From JANWXD01 sp037446115 (GTDB taxonomy: Bacteria > Acidobacteriota > Terriglobia > Bryobacterales > Bryobacteraceae): a stretch of 64,000 bases of DNA. Below the pieces are notes generated by a model that saw only the letters and a program-made list of their open reading frames with translations, was not told where the DNA came from and made no database searches. The stretch spans positions 1 to 64,000 of the forward strand of contig JBBIJF010000023.1 in the NCBI GenBank assembly GCA_037446115.1. The letters are read 5' to 3'. Positions 9,445 to 17,460 of the stretch are shown in pieces. Each line of letters begins with the position of its first letter. The first letter of the stretch is position 1. Position numbers and translations under genes: made by a program.

Positions 9445-10826
9445 AAATGTTTTTCCGGCCCCAGCCCGTCCACTTCGTCGGCATCGGCGGCATCGGCATG
9501 AGCGGCATCGCCGAGATCCTGCTCAACCTCGGCTATCCGGTCAGCGGATCGGATCTGAAGCTCAGTCCCGTGACGGAACGCCTGGCGCGTCTGGGCGCCC
9601 GCATCTACGAGGGCCACGCTCCGGAGCATCTGGGCGACGCCCGGGCGGTGGTGGTCAGCTCCGCGGTGCGGCCGGACAATCCCGAAGTCCTGGAAGCGCG
9701 CCGGCGCCAGATCCCCGTGATTCCCCGCGGAGAGATGCTGGCCGAGCTCATGCGGCTGAAGTACGGCATTGCGGTGGCGGGCAGCCACGGTAAGACCACG
9801 ACGACCTCGATGACCGCCACGGTGCTCAGTTACGCGGGCCTCGATCCCACCGTCGTCGTGGGCGGGCGCGTCTCGGCCATGGGAGGCGCCAACGCCCGCG
9901 TGGGCAAGAGCGATTTCTTCGTGGTGGAATCCGACGAAAGCGACCGGTCCTTTCTCAAGCTCTCGCCGATCCTCGCCGTGGTGACCAATATTGACCACGA
10001 GCATGTGGACTGCTATCCCACCATCGAGGAGGCGCGCGCCGCCTTCACCGAATTCGTCAACAAGGTTCCGTTCTACGGCGCGGCGGTGGTGTGCCTCGAC
10101 GACGAGAACGTTCAGAAGATCATGCCGTTCCTCGAGCGGCGGACCGTAACCTACGGAACCAGCGCCCAGGCCGAACTGGGGGTGAGCGACATTCAGTGCG
10201 GTCCCGACGGCAGTTGCTTCCGGCTCCGGCGCGGCGACCGCGACCTGGGGCTATTCCGGCTGACGGTGGCCGGCCCCCACAACGTGTTGAATGCGGCGGC
10301 CGCCGTGGGCGTCGCCCTGGAACTGGAGATCGCTCCGGAAAAGATCCGCGAAGCGCTCCTGGAGTTCAGCGGCGTCGAGCGGCGGTTCCAGGTGCGCGGC
10401 GCCGCCGGGGGCGTCACGGTGATTGACGACTACGGCCACCACCCCACCGAAATCCGGGCCACGCTGGCGGCGGCACGGCTGGGCCCCTACCGGCGGATTC
10501 ATGTGCTGTTCCAGCCGCACCGCTACACGCGCACCTTGCACCTCATGGACGAATTTGCACGCTCCTTCCACCAGGCGGACACCGTCATCGTACTGGACAT
10601 CTACCCCGCCTCCGAGCCGCCGATCGAAGGCGTAACGGCTGCGGCGCTGGTGGAACGCATTCGCAGCTTCGGGCACCGCGCCGCGGACTATGCCCCCAGC
10701 CTGGAGGCGGGAGCAGCCATGGTCGCCTCGGCGGCTGCGCCGGAAGATGCCATCCTCACCCTCGGCGCTGGCAACGTCTGGCAGGCGGCCGACTTCATCC
10801 TGGAGCACCTGAAGGGGAGGCGATAG
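9441..10826 (+). CDS. murC: UDP-N-acetylmuramate:L-alanine ligase MurC
   Basis: First Mur ligase, adding L-alanine to UDP-MurNAc. 461 residues. The N-terminus has the MurC signature HFVGIGGIGMSGIAE, the ATP loop is GSHGKTTTT at about residue 113, and DDYGHHPTEI and QPHRYTRT follow. ATG 9441 overlaps the murG stop. The next gene is ftsQ, joined through a single shared base; no murB lies between them, which is where many bacteria keep it. Confidence 0.97.
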   Translation: MKMFFRPQPVHFVGIGGIGMSGIAEILLNLGYPVSGSDLKLSPVTERLARLGARIYEGHAPEHLGDARAVVVSSAVRPDNPEVLEARRRQIPVIPRGEMLAELMRLKYGIAVAGSHGKTTTTSMTATVLSYAGLDPTVVVGGRVSAMGGANARVGKSDFFVVESDESDRSFLKLSPILAVVTNIDHEHVDCYPTIEEARAAFTEFVNKVPFYGAAVVCLDDENVQKIMPFLERRTVTYGTSAQAELGVSDIQCGPDGSCFRLRRGDRDLGLFRLTVAGPHNVLNAAAAVGVALELEIAPEKIREALLEFSGVERRFQVRGAAGGVTVIDDYGHHPTEIRATLAAARLGPYRRIHVLFQPHRYTRTLHLMDEFARSFHQADTVIVLDIYPASEPPIEGVTAAALVERIRSFGHRAADYAPSLEAGAAMVASAAAPEDAILTLGAGNVWQAADFILEHLKGRR

Positions 10827-11629
10827 TGGCGGCCAGACAGGCGGGCGGGAATGGAAACCGGCGGGCACAGCTGCTGCGTTACGCCGCTGCCGGCTCTCTG
10901 GTCCTTGCGGGGGCCGTCGCCGCGGCCTGGTGCTACCACCGCGCCGACCACTTCCTGGCCACGAGCCGCCGCTTCGTCCTGGTCCCCGGCACCGGAACGG
11001 GAGGAGGCCTCGAGCTCGAAGGCGTCACCTACGCCTCCCGCGAGGCCATTCTCAGCGTCTTCGCTCCGGACCTCGGCAAGAGCGTCTACCTGGTGCCGCT
11101 CGAGGCACGGCGCCGGCAACTCCTCGCCGTGGACTGGGTGAAGGATGCCGTGATCATCCGCCGCTGGCCGGATGGCCTTGTGGTTCGCATCATGGAGCGG
11201 CGCCCGGTGGCCTTCGTGCGGTTGCCGGAGCCGCACGGAGCGAGCCGCGCAGCCTTAATTGACGCCGAGGGCGTACTGCTGCGCCTGCCGCCCCAGGGAC
11301 GCTTCCGCCTGCCCGTGCTGACAGGCGTGCTTCCGGAACAAAGTCGCACCATGCGGCGCCTGCGTGTCGAGCGGGCGCTCGAGGCCCTCAACGAGGCCGG
11401 AGCAACGTTTGCCCCCCGCATCTCGGAGATTGATGTGTCCGACCCGGACAACCTGGTGCTCACATGTCCGGAAGAAGGCCGCGCACTGGCTTTGAAGGTC
11501 GGGGCGAGCAATTTCCGCGCGCGGCTGGAGAATTTCTTCGTCCATTACCCGGAGATCCGCCGCCGGCTCCCGCAGGCCGCCGTGTTCGACCTGCGACTGG
11601 ATGACCGGATCATCGCGGAAGGGCACTAG
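10826..11629 (+). CDS. ftsQ: Cell division protein FtsQ/DivIB
   Basis: Bitopic membrane protein of the FtsQLB divisome subcomplex. 267 residues: a basic cytoplasmic N-terminus, one transmembrane segment at about 20-37, then a POTRA-like domain (LEGVTYASREAILSVFAPDL) and a periplasmic beta domain. Identification rests on architecture and position between murC and ftsA; the sequence of FtsQ is weakly conserved. The start is GTG at 10826, whose first G is the last base of the murC TAG. The gene ends with TAG at 11627-11629, whose last bases run into the AGGAGG ahead of ftsA. Confidence 0.88.
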   Translation: MAARQAGGNGNRRAQLLRYAAAGSLVLAGAVAAAWCYHRADHFLATSRRFVLVPGTGTGGGLELEGVTYASREAILSVFAPDLGKSVYLVPLEARRRQLLAVDWVKDAVIIRRWPDGLVVRIMERRPVAFVRLPEPHGASRAALIDAEGVLLRLPPQGRFRLPVLTGVLPEQSRTMRRLRVERALEALNEAGATFAPRISEIDVSDPDNLVLTCPEEGRALALKVGASNFRARLENFFVHYPEIRRRLPQAAVFDLRLDDRIIAEGH

Positions 11630-11645
11630 GAGGCCGTTGGAAGAT

Positions 11646-12899
11646 ATGGCTGGAACGCCGGCGGCGAGGGTAGGAGGCAGCAGGGGGGCCCGTTTTGGGG
11701 AGGGCGCCATCCTGGCTGCGGGAATTGATGCGGGCAGCGCCCGCACCCGGTGTGTGGTGGGATGGCTCGACGGCGCCCGCCTGTCTCTGGCGGGGTATGG
11801 GGAGGCGCCGGCGGCCGGCTGGGCGCGCGGCCGCATCGCGGATGCGGCGGCGCTGGCGGATTCGGTGCGCGCGGCCGTGGCGGCGGCGGAGAGGATGGCG
11901 GGCGTCGCCGTCGAGTCCGCTGTAGTCGGGGTGGGCGGGCCGGCCATCCAAAGCGTCGTCAGCCAGGGCCTGTATCCCTTGGGACGCCCGCGCGAGGTGC
12001 AGCGGCAGGACATCCGCCGGGCAGTCGAAGACGCATCTCAGCTCAACCTGCCCGCCGACCGGATGGTGTTGTATGCCTCCGCGCAGGAGTTTGTCCTGGA
12101 CGGCCGCGCCGAGTACCACAATCCCGTAGGGGCCGTGGGTTCCCGCCTGGAGTCCTACGCCCACGTGATCACGACCTCGGTTTACGAGCACAAGGCGTTG
12201 GTGGCGGCCGTGAATCAGGCGGGAGTGGAGGTGGAAGAGACCGTCTACGAAGCGCTGGCGGCCGCCTACGCCGCGGTGCTTCCCGCTGACCGCACCGAGG
12301 GCATCGCCGTGACGGACGTGGGCTTACACTCGACCGAACTCGTCGTCTACCTCGGCGACATCCTCGCCCACGCGGCTACGTTGCCCGTGAGCGGAGACCA
12401 CTTCACCCGCGATGTGGCCCACGGTCTCCGCGTCACCTACGAAGATGCGGGACGCCTGAAGGAGGAGTACGGCTGTGCGGTGGCGGGGCTGACGGCCGAC
12501 AACAGCCTCATCGAAATCCCGCCCGCTCAGGGGCGGCCCCCCCGCGAGGCCTCCCGCCGGGAACTCAATCTCATCCTGGAAGCCCGCGCCGAGGAGTTGT
12601 TTCTGTTTGTGCAGCGCGAACTCGTGCAGGCCGGCCTCGAGCGGTCCCTGCTGAACGGGCTGGTTCTGACGGGCGGCGGTGCTGCGCTACTGGGAATGTG
12701 CGACGTAGCCGAGCGCGTGCTTGGCTGCCGCGCCCGCAACGGGCTGGCCGTGGGGATTGCCGACTGGCCCGATGAGCTCAACCACCCCGCCTGGACCACC
12801 GCGGCCGGCTTGATGATGTACTCGGCCCGCCTGAAGTACCGCGCGGCCCGCAAGCCTCCAGGCGGCTGGCTGGGCCGCATCTTGCATCGAAAGGAGTGA
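11646..12899 (+). CDS. ftsA: Divisome actin-like protein FtsA
   Basis: Actin-fold ATPase that tethers FtsZ to the membrane. 417 residues from ATG 11646, which has AGGAGG at 11628-11633, a slightly long spacing. The first in-frame start at 11601 would overlap ftsQ and is less likely. The phosphate-1 loop reads GIDAGSARTR where DLGTSK is common. The nucleotide motif VTDVGLHSTE and the adenosine region LTGGGAALLG follow. The last residues (GGWLGRILHRKE) form the basic amphipathic membrane-targeting helix expected of FtsA. Directly followed by ftsZ. Confidence 0.93.
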   Translation: MAGTPAARVGGSRGARFGEGAILAAGIDAGSARTRCVVGWLDGARLSLAGYGEAPAAGWARGRIADAAALADSVRAAVAAAERMAGVAVESAVVGVGGPAIQSVVSQGLYPLGRPREVQRQDIRRAVEDASQLNLPADRMVLYASAQEFVLDGRAEYHNPVGAVGSRLESYAHVITTSVYEHKALVAAVNQAGVEVEETVYEALAAAYAAVLPADRTEGIAVTDVGLHSTELVVYLGDILAHAATLPVSGDHFTRDVAHGLRVTYEDAGRLKEEYGCAVAGLTADNSLIEIPPAQGRPPREASRRELNLILEARAEELFLFVQRELVQAGLERSLLNGLVLTGGGAALLGMCDVAERVLGCRARNGLAVGIADWPDELNHPAWTTAAGLMMYSARLKYRAARKPPGGWLGRILHRKE

Positions 12900-12907
12900 T
12901 AACGCCG

Positions 12908-14050
12908 ATGACGGACGCTAATGCCAACGGATTGAAGTTCGAGCTTCACGAAGAGGGCCCGGGCGGAACCCGGTTCAAAGTGATCGGAGTGGGCGGCGGC
13001 GGCTCTAACGCCGTAGGCCGCATGATGAGCGAGGGGCTGGAAGGCGTGGAGTTCTACGTCGTGAACACGGACCAGCAGGCGCTCCGTGCCTCGCCGGTAC
13101 CCAACAAGCTTCAGATCGGCGCCCGGCTCACGCGCGGCCTCGGGGCCGGTTCCGATCCCGAGATCGGACATCAGGCGGCGCTGGACGACACCGAGCGCAT
13201 CACCGAGATCCTCCAGGACGCCGATATGGTGTTTTTGGTGGCGGCCCTCGGGTGCGGGACGGGCACGGGCGCGGCACCGGTCATCGCCACCCTCGCCAAG
13301 GGGCTGGGCGCCCTCACGGTAGCCGTGGTCACGATGCCCTTCAGTTTCGAAGGCCCCCGGCGGATGCAGAACGCCCGTTGGGGCTTGAGCCAGCTGGCCT
13401 CCGCCGTGGATGCCCTCGTGCCGTTGTACAACGACCGGCTCCTGGCGCTGGCGCCGAAAGGAACCAGTCTCGAAGTGGCCTTCCGCTTGGCCGACGACGT
13501 GGTGCGGCAGGCCGTCCAGGGCATCAGCGACATCATCACCCGCCCCGGCCTCATCAACCGCGATTTCGCCGACATCCGGGCAACCCTGCAAGGCATGGGA
13601 TTTGCCGTCATGGGGACGGCCACGGCCAGCGGGGAAAACGCCGCCGTCGAGGCGGCGCGGCAGGCCATCCGCTCTCCGCTGATCGAGGAAAGAGGCGTTT
13701 CGGGCGCCACTCGCGTGCTGGTCAACATCACGGGATCGTCCGCCCTCGGTCTCCACGATGTCAGCGAGGCCTGCCGGCTGATTCGTGAGGCGACGGGCCG
13801 CGAGGACGTCGTCGTGAACTTCGGCCTGGTGCTTCAGGAAGAAATGCGCGATTCCGTCAAGGTGACGGTCATCGCCACCGGTTTCAACGCCGAGACTAGC
13901 GAAACCACCGAGCAGGCGGCCGCTCCCGCCACCGAGCAGGCGCCCGCGCCGGAGTTCGAGCAAGCGGCCCCGCCGGCACTTGCCCCGGCTGTGAACCCGG
14001 ACGATCTGGACGTGCCGGCCTATCTCCGGCAGCGAAAACTGATTCAGTAA
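12908..14050 (+). CDS. ftsZ: Cell division GTPase FtsZ
   Basis: Tubulin-like GTPase that forms the Z ring. 380 residues. ATG 12908 is chosen because AAGGAG (12890-12895) touches the alternative GTG 12896 but sits 12 nt from this ATG. Recognised motifs are IGVGGGGSNA, the LTRGLGAG loop, PFSFEGPRR, the T7 loop NRDFADI and the C-terminal DLDVPAYLR peptide that binds FtsA. The tubulin signature reads LGCGTGTGAAP, with Cys at about residue 116 in place of the near-invariant glycine of GGGTGTG. The tail between core and C-terminal peptide is rich in Ala, Pro and Glu. Last gene of the cluster, convergent with ilvD 32 nt away. Confidence 0.96.
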   Translation: MTDANANGLKFELHEEGPGGTRFKVIGVGGGGSNAVGRMMSEGLEGVEFYVVNTDQQALRASPVPNKLQIGARLTRGLGAGSDPEIGHQAALDDTERITEILQDADMVFLVAALGCGTGTGAAPVIATLAKGLGALTVAVVTMPFSFEGPRRMQNARWGLSQLASAVDALVPLYNDRLLALAPKGTSLEVAFRLADDVVRQAVQGISDIITRPGLINRDFADIRATLQGMGFAVMGTATASGENAAVEAARQAIRSPLIEERGVSGATRVLVNITGSSALGLHDVSEACRLIREATGREDVVVNFGLVLQEEMRDSVKVTVIATGFNAETSETTEQAAAPATEQAPAPEFEQAAPPALAPAVNPDDLDVPAYLRQRKLIQ

Positions 14051-14082
14051 GGAACGTCCGAACGCGGACCTTGGCGGTGTGC

Positions 14083-15753
14083 TTACAGCGGCGCAGTCGT
14101 GATGGCGCCTTCCGAGGCCGATCTGACCAGTGCGGCGTACTTGGCCATGACGCCCGTGCGGTAGCGCGGCGGCGGTGGGCTCCAGGCCGCCCGGCGCTGC
14201 TCCAGCACCTCCGGCGGCACCTCCAGGTCAATGACCCGCTTGTCAATGTCCAGGTAGACCGGGTCGCCGTCCTGGACCAGAGCGATCGGTCCGCCGCAAG
14301 CCGCCTCGGGCGCCACGTGCCCGACCATGAACCCCCGCGTCGCCCCGCTGAAGCGCCCGTCGGTGATCAGCGCCACGCTGTCGGCCAATCCGGCGCCGAC
14401 GATGGCGCCCGTGACTCCCAGCATCTCGCGCATCCCGGGACCGCCGCGAGGACCTTCGTAGCGGATGATGACGACGTCGCCCGGCCGGATCCGGCCGTGC
14501 GTGACCGCGTGCATGGCGTCCTCCTCCCGATCGAAGATCCGCGCAGGCCCCCGGTGCGTCTTGCGGTCCAGCCCGGTGGTCTTGATCACGCAGCCTTCGG
14601 GGGCCAATGTGCCTTTGAGGATCACCAGGCCGCCGCTGGGTTTGATGGGACGGTTGAGCGGCCGGATCACTTCCTGGCCGGGCGTCTCGCGCACCCCGGC
14701 GGCCTCCTCAGCCAGCGTGCGGCCCGTGACGGTAATCGCCGAGCCGTCCGCCAGACCCGCCTCGAGCAGACGCTGCGCCACGACGCCGATCCCTCCCGCC
14801 TTGTCCACCTCCACCGCCGTGAAACGGCCCGCGGGTTTCAGATCGGCCAGCAGCGGCGTGCGGTTGCTGATGGCCTGGAAATCTTCGATCTCGAGCGGTA
14901 CTCCCGCCTCCCGCGCCATGGCCAGCAGGTGCAGCACCGCGTTGGTGGAACCGCCGGTCGCCGCCACCGCCGCAATCGCGTTTTCAAACGCCCTGCGCGT
15001 CGCGATGTCCCGCGGTTTCAGATCCCGCCGCACGGCGTCCATGATGATCTCGCCGCAGCGGAACGCTGCCTCTAACTTGCGCGGATCCGGCTGCGGAATG
15101 GAAGCCATACCCAGAGGGCAAAGTCCGATCAGTTCCATCACCGTCGCCATGGTGTTGGCGGTGAATTGTCCGCCGCAGGCGCCCGCCCCGGGACAGGCCG
15201 CGTTCTCCATCTCGCGCAGTTCCTCTTCGCTGATGCGGCCCGCTGCGCAGGCGCCGATCGCTTCGTAAACGTCTTGAACAGTGATGTCACGGTCCTTGTA
15301 GTGCCCCGGCAGGATGGTTCCGCCGTACAGCACAAGGCCCGGCACGTTCAGCCGCAGCAAGGCCATGGCCGCTCCGGGAATGGTCTTGTCACAGGCCACC
15401 AGGGCCACGATGCCGTCAAACATGTGGCCGCGCCCGACCAGCTCCATCGAGTCGGCAATCACTTCGCGGCTCACCAGGGAGGTCTTCATGCCTTCCGTGC
15501 CCATGGTGACGCCGTCGCTGATGGCGATGGTGTTGAACTCCATGGGCGTGCCGCCGGCCGCGCGCACGCCCTCCTTGACCTTGGCCGCCAGCTCGCGGAG
15601 CAGATAGTTGCAGGGCATCGTTTCGATCCAGGTGTTGGCGATGCCGATGATGGGCTTGGCCAGATCCTCGTCGGTGAAGCCGATCGCCTTGAGCATGGCC
15701 CGCGCCCCGGCGCGCTCGCGTCCTTGCGTGATGATGTGGCTTTGCAGTTTCAT
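14083..15753 (-). CDS. ilvD: Dihydroxy-acid dehydratase IlvD
   Basis: Iron-sulfur dehydratase of valine, leucine and isoleucine synthesis, converting 2,3-dihydroxy-acids to 2-keto acids. 556 residues, the shorter IlvD/Edd subfamily form. Cluster-binding cysteines are seen at 48 (IETMPCN), 121 (VACDKTIPG) and 193 (CPGAGACGGQF), a pattern typical of [2Fe-2S] dehydratases. ATG at 15753 has no obvious ribosome site; a TAGAAT box ends 10 nt upstream, so the leader may be very short. Divergent from the propeller gene. Confidence 0.96.
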   Translation of the reverse strand: MKLQSHIITQGRERAGARAMLKAIGFTDEDLAKPIIGIANTWIETMPCNYLLRELAAKVKEGVRAAGGTPMEFNTIAISDGVTMGTEGMKTSLVSREVIADSMELVGRGHMFDGIVALVACDKTIPGAAMALLRLNVPGLVLYGGTILPGHYKDRDITVQDVYEAIGACAAGRISEEELREMENAACPGAGACGGQFTANTMATVMELIGLCPLGMASIPQPDPRKLEAAFRCGEIIMDAVRRDLKPRDIATRRAFENAIAAVAATGGSTNAVLHLLAMAREAGVPLEIEDFQAISNRTPLLADLKPAGRFTAVEVDKAGGIGVVAQRLLEAGLADGSAITVTGRTLAEEAAGVRETPGQEVIRPLNRPIKPSGGLVILKGTLAPEGCVIKTTGLDRKTHRGPARIFDREEDAMHAVTHGRIRPGDVVIIRYEGPRGGPGMREMLGVTGAIVGAGLADSVALITDGRFSGATRGFMVGHVAPEAACGGPIALVQDGDPVYLDIDKRVIDLEVPPEVLEQRRAAWSPPPPRYRTGVMAKYAALVRSASEGAITTAPL

Positions 15754-15762
15754 AGAATTCCC

Positions 15763-15769
15763 TATTCTA
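15763..15769. promoter_or_regulatory. Overlapping divergent -10-like boxes
   Basis: The 35-nt gap between ilvD and the propeller gene contains CTATTCTA. TATTCT (15763-15768) could serve the + strand gene and TAGAAT, its near complement (15769-15764), could serve ilvD. No clear -35 elements are seen. Transcripts from either would have almost no leader. Based only on pattern. Confidence 0.3.
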
Positions 15770-15788
15770 ACGGCTCATGGGAGGAATC

Positions 15789-16754
15789 ATGCTGCGCTGT
15801 CTGTTGGCCCTGGCGGCTCCCGCGCTGCTCGTGGCGGCGGATCCGTTGCTGCTCGTATTGCACAAAGCGGAAAGCACTCTGGGCTTCTACACGCTCGAAG
15901 GCAGGCTTCTTGCCCGCGTGCCCACCGGCAGGCATCCGCACGAAATGGCTGTTTCGCCGGACGGGCGGCTGGTGTTCATTACGGACAACGGCACCATGCG
16001 CATCGAGGAACCGGGTGCGGGAGGCAACACCGTTTCCGTCGTGGACGTCAGTGCCCGCAAGCGGATCGCTGAGATTTCTCTCGGAGAATTCCGGCGCCCG
16101 CACGGCATCGCGCTCCATCCGGCTGCCGGGCTGGCTGTGACCACGGAATTTCCGGACCGGCTCTTGCTCATTGATCCGGCATCGCGCAAAATCACTCGCA
16201 GTTTCGATACCGGGGGCAAGACCTCCCACATTGTGGCGTGGGATCGCCGGGGACGGTGGGCATTCGTCAGCAATGCCGGATCCCAGGCCGTGGCGGCCGT
16301 GGATACGCGCACCGGAGAGGTCACAGGAATTCCCGCCGGGATGCGCCCGGAGGGCAGCGTGCTTTCGCCGGATGGCACCCGGCTGTACGTCGCCAACCGC
16401 GAAAGCGCCTCCATCACCGTCATTGACGTAGAGCGGCGCCGCGCGGCAGGCAGCATCGCCACCGGTAAAGGACCGGTGCGCATCGGCATCACGCCCGACG
16501 GCCGGCTGCTGGTCTACGCCCTGATGCACGACCGCGCCGTGGAATTTGCCGAGACGGCCACCGGGAAAGTTTCCGGGCGCGTGGTTCTGGAGGGGCGACC
16601 CGTCTCGCTGCACGTCTCCGCCCGCGGGGAGCTGGCCTTCGCCGCGGCCCAGGACGACGATGTGGTCTACGTGATCTCCGTAGCGGAGCGCAAAATCCTG
16701 CGCCGCATTCGCACACCCTCCGGCTCCGGCCCGGACGCCGTCTGGCTGCTTTAG
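15789..16754 (+). CDS. YVTN-type beta-propeller repeat protein
   Basis: Probable exported beta-propeller of unknown ligand, 321 residues. A short signal peptide (MLRCLLALAAPALLVAA) is followed by repeats with the pattern of YVTN/lactonase-like propellers, for example HEMAVSPDGRLVFITDN, HGIALHPAAGLAVTTE and SPDGTRLYVANRES. ATG 15789 is preferred to ATG 15777 because GGAGG (15779-15783) sits at proper distance from it. The final 18 codons are the 55-bp sequence repeated at 32872-32926. The TAG stop probably overlapped the TAA of the metallophosphoesterase gene (now at 32923) before the island inserted. Confidence 0.85.
   Translation: MLRCLLALAAPALLVAADPLLLVLHKAESTLGFYTLEGRLLARVPTGRHPHEMAVSPDGRLVFITDNGTMRIEEPGAGGNTVSVVDVSARKRIAEISLGEFRRPHGIALHPAAGLAVTTEFPDRLLLIDPASRKITRSFDTGGKTSHIVAWDRRGRWAFVSNAGSQAVAAVDTRTGEVTGIPAGMRPEGSVLSPDGTRLYVANRESASITVIDVERRRAAGSIATGKGPVRIGITPDGRLLVYALMHDRAVEFAETATGKVSGRVVLEGRPVSLHVSARGELAFAAAQDDDVVYVISVAERKILRRIRTPSGSGPDAVWLL
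16700..16754 (+). repeat. Left 55-bp direct repeat bounding the island (attL-like)
   Basis: These 55 bases are the 3' end of the propeller gene up to its TAG. The same sequence occurs at 32872-32926 with a single difference (A at 16715, G at 32887, synonymous in the propeller frame). Same orientation. The arrangement is what site-specific or homologous integration into the 3' end of a gene leaves behind. Confidence 0.9.
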
Positions 16755-17418
16755 AGGGCGTCCATAAGGTAGCGAACGACCGGATCATTCAAGCTGTAAC
16801 CGACAAAGAGAACAGAAAAGCGGCGGGAAAGTTCGGTCAAGAAACGGCTGGCCCATCTTTCCGTAAGGTAAGCCGCCCCGAAGTCGGCGCTCGTCAAAAT
16901 TAGAGACCGGCCCTCGGGACCGGCGTCAGAGATGCGGCCGTGCAGGCGGACTATGCTGTTCCATACGCCAGGCTTGGGGACAGGCAATCTCGGGCCAGGG
17001 TCCAACGCAATCCCGGTGTCCCGGGCTGCAAACTCAAAGCCGCGGTCGAAGTTCGTGGTCACCAGGCGACAGGCACCGTCGTGTGCACGCGCCAAATCAA
17101 TCAATGCGCGATGTGTGGCGAGGTCAGCATTGGGATCGAGCTGAAGGGTTCGGACGACCGCCTTCCGCACGAGCTCTGCACCGATGCGGCCTTCGAGAAG
17201 CCCGAGCACCCTGTCATCTTGGCCGTTGGCGAATGCCTCCTTTTCAAGATCGAGCATCGGTTGGTGAGTGTGATCAAAAACGGCCTCCACAAGCCCTCGG
17301 AAGTCGGGCAACCCGCAAGGCCGACATATGCCAGCACCGGAAAAAAGACGAGGCGGCCGTCTTCGACCAATTGCAGACAATCCGGCGGCAGCTCCGGTCC
17401 TCCGAGGACCCACTTCAC
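16751..17418 (-). pseudogene. SIR2-domain NADase-like gene, frameshifted and ended at island edge
   Basis: GTG 17418 with AGGAGG shortly upstream is the convincing start, 42 nt after the brxC-like stop. The product begins MKWVLGGPELPPDC and reads to GRLVFFP. The frame then has to shift at a run of six T (minus strand; A6 at 17341-17346 on +) to continue as SGAGICRPCGLPDF, the NAD-binding loop of SIR2_2-type domains. TTNFDRGFE, RLHGRI and FVGYSLNDPV follow. One extra T would restore a single frame of about 222 codons. The product ends just after the SIR2 fold at a TAA that lies in the left direct repeat. Defence sirtuins usually continue into a sensor domain, so a C-terminal part may have been lost. 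The break could be a real mutation, slippage or a sequencing indel. Confidence 0.7.
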
Positions 17419-17460
17419 GATCTTCCTCCTTCGCTCTCCAATGGGACCGTGAAAATGCGC

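Noticed and set aside
16700..16754. The island repeat as a tRNA-gene att site
   Set aside because: The sequence is the in-frame 3' end of a protein gene and cannot fold as a tRNA end; no CCA or T-arm consensus is present.
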